Below are positions 59,279-64,000 of a stretch of DNA of 64,000 bases, piece by piece; position 1 is the first letter of the stretch; every line of letters starts with the position of its first letter. The position numbers and the translations under genes were made by a program. The notes under the pieces are model-generated. The model did no database searches. It saw only the letters and a list, made by a program, of their open reading frames with translations, and was not told the origin of the DNA. Source of the stretch: BOG-908 sp965198855 (lineage in GTDB: Bacteria; Pseudomonadota; Alphaproteobacteria; Acetobacterales; Acetobacteraceae); NCBI GenBank assembly GCA_965198855.1, contig CBDAPZ010000001.1, positions 868,001 through 932,000 of the forward strand, read 5' to 3'.

Positions 59279-60456
59279 GCGGTACCAAAATTTTCGAGCG
59301 CACGAACGCGCGGCTCTTCGTGGATGTCTCCACTCTGCTCGAGCGGCAATGGACCGGCATTCCCATTGTCGCCGCTGGCCTTGCCGGCGCGATCCTGGCT
59401 GGCCTGCCCGACCGGGTTCAGTTCTTCCTGGGGGCTTCGCTGGTGGATACCGCGCTCGTGGCAGACGCGTTGGGCCGCAACACCGGGCTGTTCCTGGCGC
59501 GCGAGATCGATGCGGGCAGCGGGTTGATAGGGCGCCTGCCAGTGCTCGCGCGCGTGGCGAAAGGGGCGGCGAGTGTCGGGCTGTTTCCCTCGGTCAAGCC
59601 GCTGCGGCGGGTGTTCGATGTGGAGTGCAGCGTGCTGCACGATCTTTCGACACTCGTGCTGCCGTATTTCCACATCAAGGGAAACGTCGACCACCACATG
59701 GCGACCTTGCTGGCCGACATCGCGAGCAACGACGTGACCGTTTCGGTATCCGAGGCTTCGCAGGGGGATCTGCAAGCCTATCTCGGCACCAACCCAAACC
59801 GGCTGATGGTGGTGCCAAACGGCGTCGCCTGGCCTGAGGGTTTCGAGGTGGAGGCTGCCAACGCCTTGGCACCGGCTGGCGCCGAGCCCTATGTGCTGAT
59901 CCTTGGCACCCGGGAGCCGCGCAAGAACATCCTGTTGGTGTTCGACATGCTCTCACGCGCGCCCGAGCTACTGGCGACCCACCGCTTCGTGTTTGTCGGC
60001 AAGATGGGCTGGCTGGAGGAGCAGCACGCCTTGCCGGCCAACCTCGAGCCGGCGGTGAGAGACGGGCGCATCCTGTTCACCGGCTTCGTCAGCGATGCCG
60101 CGAAATACCGCCTGCTGGCAGGTGCAGAGGCGACACTCTATCCCTCCTTGTTCGAGGGTTTCGGCCTGCCTGTGCTGGAGAGCCTCTCCGCCGGCACACC
60201 CTGTGTCGCCTCCTGGAGTTCCAGCATCCCCGAGGTCGGTGGCGCGCTGTGCAGCTATTTCGATCCGTTTTCCGCCGCCGATATGCACCGCGCGCTGCTC
60301 GAATTGCTTGCGCGTCGCCGGGCGGAAGGCCCGGCATTCGCCGCCGCCTGCAAGGCGCATGCGGCCAATTTCACCTGGGCCGCGGCCACCGACAGGATAC
60401 TGGCGCGTCTCGCCGCGATTGTGACGGAAAAGGCAGGCCGACGCCGCTTGTCATAG
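59275..60456 (+). CDS. Family 4 glycosyltransferase
   Basis: 393 aa from ATG 59275, overlapping the upstream stop by 4 bases. GT-B signs: LFVDVSTLLERQWTGIPIVA start, VLHDLSTLVLPYFHIK, VSVSEASQGDLQAYLG, VVPNGVAWPEGF, YVLILGTREPRKNILLVFDM and LYPSLFEGFGLPVLESLSAG. The GTREPRKN donor loop and S-x-x-E-G-F-G-x-P-x-L-E motif are those of mannosyl/rhamnosyl GT4 enzymes. Donor and acceptor not determinable. Catalytic member of the second glycan locus. Confidence 0.87.
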   Translation: MSGTKIFERTNARLFVDVSTLLERQWTGIPIVAAGLAGAILAGLPDRVQFFLGASLVDTALVADALGRNTGLFLAREIDAGSGLIGRLPVLARVAKGAASVGLFPSVKPLRRVFDVECSVLHDLSTLVLPYFHIKGNVDHHMATLLADIASNDVTVSVSEASQGDLQAYLGTNPNRLMVVPNGVAWPEGFEVEAANALAPAGAEPYVLILGTREPRKNILLVFDMLSRAPELLATHRFVFVGKMGWLEEQHALPANLEPAVRDGRILFTGFVSDAAKYRLLAGAEATLYPSLFEGFGLPVLESLSAGTPCVASWSSSIPEVGGALCSYFDPFSAADMHRALLELLARRRAEGPAFAAACKAHAANFTWAAATDRILARLAAIVTEKAGRRRLS

Positions 60457-60532
60457 CTGCTGCGCTGCCGCAAACCTGCTTTTTTCCCCGGCGGGCGCCC
60501 AGATACGCGCGCCATCATTTCAAAAGAGTCCC

Positions 60533-61306
60533 ATGAGCGCCTTTTTCGAAGAACGCGTGCTGACCGTCCATCACTGGACCGACACCCTGTTCAGCTTCAC
60601 CTGCACACGCGACCCTACCTTCCGCTTCAAGAGCGGCCAGTTCACCATGATCGGCCTGATGGCCGAAGGGCGCCCGCTGTTGCGCGCCTACAGCATGGTC
60701 AGTGCGCATTGGCAGGAGAATCTGGAGTTCCTCAGCATCAAGGTGCAGGACGGACCACTCACCTCGCGTCTGCAGCATATCCTGCCCAACGACACGGTGC
60801 TGATCGGCCGCAAGCCGGTCGGCACGCTGCTGGCCGAAAGCCTGCTGCCGGGCCGCAATCTCTATCTGCTCGGCACCGGCACCGGCCTTGCCCCGTTCAT
60901 GAGCCTGATCAAGGATCCCGATACGTATCTGCCGTTCGAGCATGTGGTGCTGGTGCACGGCGTGCGCACCGTGCCGGAACTCGCCTATGAGGAGGAGATC
61001 GCGGTCACACTGCGTGATCACGAACTGCTCGGCGAGACCATACGCGAGCAGCTTCTCTATTATCCTACGGTCACCCGCGAGGCCTACCGCAACCAGGGTC
61101 GCGTGACCGATCTGCTGTTCGGCGGCAAGCTGCCGGCGGATCTTGGCCTGGCCCCGCTCGATCGCGCCAAAGACCGGGTTATGCTGTGCGGCAGCCCCGC
61201 GCTGCTGGCGGATTTCACCGCGTTCTTCAAGGCAAATGACTGGATCGAAGGCACTGCCAACACGCAAGGCGAATACGTGATCGAGAAGGCTTTCGTCGAG
61301 AAATAG
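60533..61306 (+). CDS. fpr: Ferredoxin/flavodoxin-NADP+ reductase
   Basis: 257 aa from ATG 60533. FAD-binding RAYSMVSAHWQENLEFLSIKV at about 51-71 (RxYS motif), GPLTSRLQHI, NADP site LLGTGTGLAPFMSLIKDPDTY at about 112-132 and the C-terminal MLCGSPALLADF plus EYVIEKAFVEK, the terminal aromatic being replaced by Phe-Val-Glu-Lys as in the bacterial Fpr subclass. Supplies reduced ferredoxin/flavodoxin and takes part in oxidative-stress defence. Single gene. Confidence 0.93.
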   Translation: MSAFFEERVLTVHHWTDTLFSFTCTRDPTFRFKSGQFTMIGLMAEGRPLLRAYSMVSAHWQENLEFLSIKVQDGPLTSRLQHILPNDTVLIGRKPVGTLLAESLLPGRNLYLLGTGTGLAPFMSLIKDPDTYLPFEHVVLVHGVRTVPELAYEEEIAVTLRDHELLGETIREQLLYYPTVTREAYRNQGRVTDLLFGGKLPADLGLAPLDRAKDRVMLCGSPALLADFTAFFKANDWIEGTANTQGEYVIEKAFVEK

Positions 61307-61391
61307 AACTCGTATTTTAGGCGTTTGCCGTCTTGCTTCCGTGGCCCGCGCAGTGCATGCGGTCAGGCCACCTAGCGAGACGAGGAACCCC

Positions 61392-61859
61392 ATGAACGGA
61401 CGGATCGCACAGAGGCTTCATGCCCTCGGCATCGAGTTGCCTGCAGCCCAGCCGCCGGTTGCCACCTATGTGCCCTATGTTGTCACCGGCAACCTGGTGG
61501 TCGTGTCTGGCCAGTTGCCGATGGTCGCCGGCAAGCTCGGCTGGAGCGGCAAACTGGGTCTGGGTGTGAGCCTGGAAGAAGGCCAGATGGCGGCGCGGCA
61601 ATGCCTGCTGAACGTGCTGGCCCATCTTTCGACCGCATGCGACGGCGACCTGGATCGTGTCGCCCGCGTGGTGCGCCTGGGCGGCTTCGTCGCTTGCTCG
61701 TCCGACTTCACGAAACATCCGCAGGTGATCAACGGCGCGTCTGACCTGGCCTGGGAGATCTTCGGCGATGCCGGCCGCCATGCCCGCGCCAGCGTAGGTG
61801 TCTCTTCCTTGCCCCTCGACGCGCCAGTCGAAATTGAAGCCATGTTTGAAATCGACTAA
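61392..61859 (+). CDS. RidA family (YjgF/YER057c) protein
   Basis: 155 aa from ATG 61392, placed by GAGG 7-8 bases upstream. RidA fold features: PVATYVPYVVTGNLVVVSGQLP, GVSLEEGQMAARQCLLNVLA and VVRLGGFVACSSDFTKHPQV, plus the C-terminal VGVSSLPLDAPVEIEAMFEI. The strictly conserved Arg of the deaminase RidA subgroup (normally in the R-x-x-V-x-V segment before PVEIE) is not seen (ARASVGVSSLP has Arg two positions earlier), so it may belong to a non-deaminase subgroup. Overlaps the CocE gene start (TAATG). Confidence 0.85.
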   Translation: MNGRIAQRLHALGIELPAAQPPVATYVPYVVTGNLVVVSGQLPMVAGKLGWSGKLGLGVSLEEGQMAARQCLLNVLAHLSTACDGDLDRVARVVRLGGFVACSSDFTKHPQVINGASDLAWEIFGDAGRHARASVGVSSLPLDAPVEIEAMFEID

Positions 61860-63871
61860 TGAAACGAAAAGAACAGCACTTCTTTTTTGAAAAAAAGAAG
61901 CGAAAAACTTTCATGATTCTCTTCGCGGTGATGGGCGCCATGCATACGGCGCTGGCGGCCCAGATGCCGGCTGCGCGTACGCCGCCCGCACCGCCTCCGC
62001 CACCGGTGACGCTGAACAGCGAAATGCCGGCTGGGTTTGTGCCGCACACGGATAACTTCGATTATATCAAGCGCGTGGTGATGATCCCGATGCGCGACGG
62101 GGTGAAGCTGCACACCGTCATCATCATCCCGAAAATCGCACATCATGCGCCGATGCTGCTGACACGTACGCCCTACGGCGCGGATGCGCGCTTCGGCAAG
62201 ATCACCAGCGCGCATCTCTCCGAGATGATGGACAGCTCGGATGTGACCGACGAGGCGATGCTCACCGGCAACTACATCCGCGTTATCCAGGATGTGCGCG
62301 GCAAATACGGATCCGAAGGCGATTACGTGATGACGCGGCCGTTGCGCGGGCCGCTCAACCCCACCGATGTCGATCATTCCACCGACACCTACGACACCAT
62401 CGACTGGCTGGTGAAGAACACGCCAGAATCCAACGGGAAGGTTGGTATTCTTGGTATCTCCTATGACGGCTTTACCTCCCTGATGGCGCTGTTCCATCCG
62501 CATCCGGCCTTGCGCGCTGCGATGCCGATCAATGCCATGGTCGATGGCTGGATGGGCGACGATTGGTTCCATCACGGCGCCTTCCGGCAATCCAGCCTGG
62601 AATATGCCTATGAACAGGAAAGCTCACGCGACAGCCATATCAAATGGTGGTCGGACCACTACGACGATTACGACACCTGGCTTGCCGCAGGCTCTGCCGG
62701 CGACATGGCGAAACTACACGGCATGGACAACATCGGTTTCGCGCAGAAGCTGATGGCGCATCCGGCTTACGATTCCTTCTGGCAGAACCAGGCGATCGAC
62801 AAACTGCTCGCGAAAGAACCGGTCAGCGTGCCGGTGATGCTGGTGCATTCCCTGTGGGACCAGGAAGACATCTACGGCAACATCGCCGTCTACAAGGCGA
62901 TCAAGCCGAAGGATGACGACGGCAAGGTCTTTCTTGTTCTGGGTCCATGGTTTCATCACCAGGAGCGGCTGGACGGCGGTGCGGTCGGCCCGATTGCTTT
63001 CGGCAGCGACACGGCGGCGTATTTCCGGGTGCATATCCTGCGCAATTTCTTCGATCATTTCCTGCAGGACGACGCACCGCCGCTTACCATCTCCCCAGTC
63101 GAGGCCTTCGAGACTGGCACCAATAATTGGCTGGGACTGCAAACCTGGCCATCCGGATGTGCGCAGGGCTGCAACATCAACCATCAGAAACTCTATCTAC
63201 AGACGGGCGGAAAGCTCGCCGGCGCAGCACCGGCCTCAGCCTCTCCAGGTTTCGACAGCTATGTTTCCGATCCCGCAAAGCCGGTGCCCTATCTGCCGCG
63301 GCCCATCCATATCGAGGATGAAGGTGGCGCCAGCTGGCAGACCTGGCTCACCAGCGATCAGCGTGACGCCGCCAGCCGGCCCGACGTGCTGAGCTATGTG
63401 ACGTCGCCGCTCACGGCACGGCTGAAGATCGCCGGTGAGCCTGTCGCCAATCTGACCGCGTCTACGACAGGCACCGATGCGGATTTCGTAGTAAAGCTGA
63501 TCGACGTCTACCCGGACGAGGTGGGGCGCACTCCGAAGCTCGGCGGTTATCAGCTGATGGTCAGCGCTGATATCCTGCGTGCGCGCTACCGGAATGACCC
63601 GAGTGTGCCCGAAGCGATGCCGTCCGATCAGAAGCAATCTTTTTCACTGAACTTGCCGACGACCAATCATGTTTTCCTGCCAGGGCATCGCATCATGGTA
63701 GAAGTGCAATCAAGCTGGTTCCCGCTATACGATCGCAACCCACAGAGTTTTGTAAAGAATATTTTCTTTGCAAAGCCGGGTGATTTTCGACGCGCGACAA
63801 TCAAGGTGTTCGATGCCGGTCCGAACGCGAGTTTCATCGATCTACCAGTTGCAGCTGCCAATCTACCTTGA
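61859..63871 (+). CDS. Secreted CocE/NonD alpha/beta hydrolase (alpha-amino-acid ester hydrolase type)
   Basis: 670 aa from ATG 61859, which overlaps the ridA-like stop; this coupling supports the upstream start over ATG 61913. The hydrolase domain has GILGISYDGFTSLMALFHPH (nucleophile Ser), the acid Asp in HSLWDQEDIYG, and His in LGPWFHHQERLDGG, followed by a C-terminal jelly-roll. These are hallmarks of X-Pro dipeptidyl-peptidase/CocE relatives, and the motif order matches the alpha-amino-acid ester hydrolases of Acetobacter that cleave or transfer beta-lactam and amino-acid esters. Residues 1-18 (MKRKEQHFFFEKKKRKTF) derive from a palindromic repeat and provide the basic start of the signal peptide MILFAVMGAMHTALAA. 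Confidence 0.88.
   Translation: MKRKEQHFFFEKKKRKTFMILFAVMGAMHTALAAQMPAARTPPAPPPPPVTLNSEMPAGFVPHTDNFDYIKRVVMIPMRDGVKLHTVIIIPKIAHHAPMLLTRTPYGADARFGKITSAHLSEMMDSSDVTDEAMLTGNYIRVIQDVRGKYGSEGDYVMTRPLRGPLNPTDVDHSTDTYDTIDWLVKNTPESNGKVGILGISYDGFTSLMALFHPHPALRAAMPINAMVDGWMGDDWFHHGAFRQSSLEYAYEQESSRDSHIKWWSDHYDDYDTWLAAGSAGDMAKLHGMDNIGFAQKLMAHPAYDSFWQNQAIDKLLAKEPVSVPVMLVHSLWDQEDIYGNIAVYKAIKPKDDDGKVFLVLGPWFHHQERLDGGAVGPIAFGSDTAAYFRVHILRNFFDHFLQDDAPPLTISPVEAFETGTNNWLGLQTWPSGCAQGCNINHQKLYLQTGGKLAGAAPASASPGFDSYVSDPAKPVPYLPRPIHIEDEGGASWQTWLTSDQRDAASRPDVLSYVTSPLTARLKIAGEPVANLTASTTGTDADFVVKLIDVYPDEVGRTPKLGGYQLMVSADILRARYRNDPSVPEAMPSDQKQSFSLNLPTTNHVFLPGHRIMVEVQSSWFPLYDRNPQSFVKNIFFAKPGDFRRATIKVFDAGPNASFIDLPVAAANLP
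61879..61915. repeat. AT-rich palindrome inside the CocE reading frame
   Basis: 10-bp stem CTTCTTTTTT (61879-61888) / AAAAAAGAAG (61891-61900) with GA loop, then CGAAAAACTTTCATG. It lies within codons 7-19 of the CocE-type gene, whose ATG at 61859 precedes it, so the repeat is translated as Phe/Lys-rich residues at the front of the signal peptide. Confidence 0.65.
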
Positions 63872-64000
63872 CGGAATGAACATCCTGGTAAGCTAATCAC
63901 TCAATTTTGCGCGAGATCAGGGATCGTACAGGCCGTCCGCGAATTAAAATCTGGACGCGTGCATTAGATGCCCTTTATCGCTATTATGGGTGGAAGCGCT
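63872..64000. other. End of window
   Basis: 129 bases after the CocE stop. I see no convincing open frame, repeat or hairpin here. Confidence 0.4.

Noticed and set aside
1..64000. CRISPR arrays, rRNA, tRNA, transposases, phage genes
   Set aside because: No regularly spaced repeats, conserved RNA sequence or relevant protein motifs were seen.

Overview
The window reads as chromosomal DNA of a GC-rich alphaproteobacterium, most likely Acetobacteraceae. This rests on the rpmH-rnpA-yidD-yidC-engB order, a membrane-bound-dehydrogenase-type triheme cytochrome c, a CocE/alpha-amino-acid-ester-hydrolase, DUF1800/DUF1501 pairs, an HWE kinase and many GTG/TTG starts. The genus assignment is inference. 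I found no tRNA, rRNA, CRISPR array, phage genes or transposase.

Layout. 1-14.5 kb is mixed housekeeping and accessory: DUF1501/DUF1800 pair, fusA (EF-G), a methyltransferase, radC, a triheme cytochrome c, psiE- and yccF-like membrane proteins, phnM plus a DUF1045 2H-phosphoesterase, a receiver protein convergent with a GAF-PAS-HWE kinase, and a GlcG-like secreted protein. 14.9-36.1 kb is one apparent 18-gene minus-strand operon, nearly every junction overlapping by 1-16 bases. It starts with a priming sugar transferase and carries flippase, Wzc-type co-polymerase/kinase, polymerase/ligase and seven glycosyltransferases. Between the priming enzyme and the glycosyltransferases sit eight genes not normal for an exopolysaccharide operon: ATP-grasp ligase, FAD oxidoreductase, MetY-like PLP enzyme, MetA-like acyltransferase, carrier protein-thioesterase didomain, LCM-type methyltransferase, alpha/beta hydrolase and AMP-forming ligase. 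I regard this as the most interesting part: a small-molecule (amino-acid-derived) assembly module built into a polysaccharide operon. 36.6-42.1 kb holds a PLP decarboxylase, an outer-membrane barrel, a Wza-like lipoprotein and a large secreted protein, probably the export side of the same polysaccharide.

42.2-48.7 kb is core: engB, yidC, yidD, rnpA and rpmH on minus, ftsK and mmcB on plus, separated by a 240-bp nested palindromic element. 48.7-60.5 kb mixes a TPR-glycosyltransferase, a DUF4214-like/GT2 protein, bioF-bioD, a secreted EEP-family nuclease/phosphatase, and a second small polysaccharide locus (second Wza-like protein, DUF4214-like protein, two unrecognised proteins, a GT4). 60.5-63.9 kb carries ferredoxin-NADP reductase, a RidA protein and a secreted CocE hydrolase.

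A family of AT-rich palindromes recurs at gene ends across the window. In at least two secreted proteins the palindrome lies inside the reading frame and supplies the basic start of the signal peptide.
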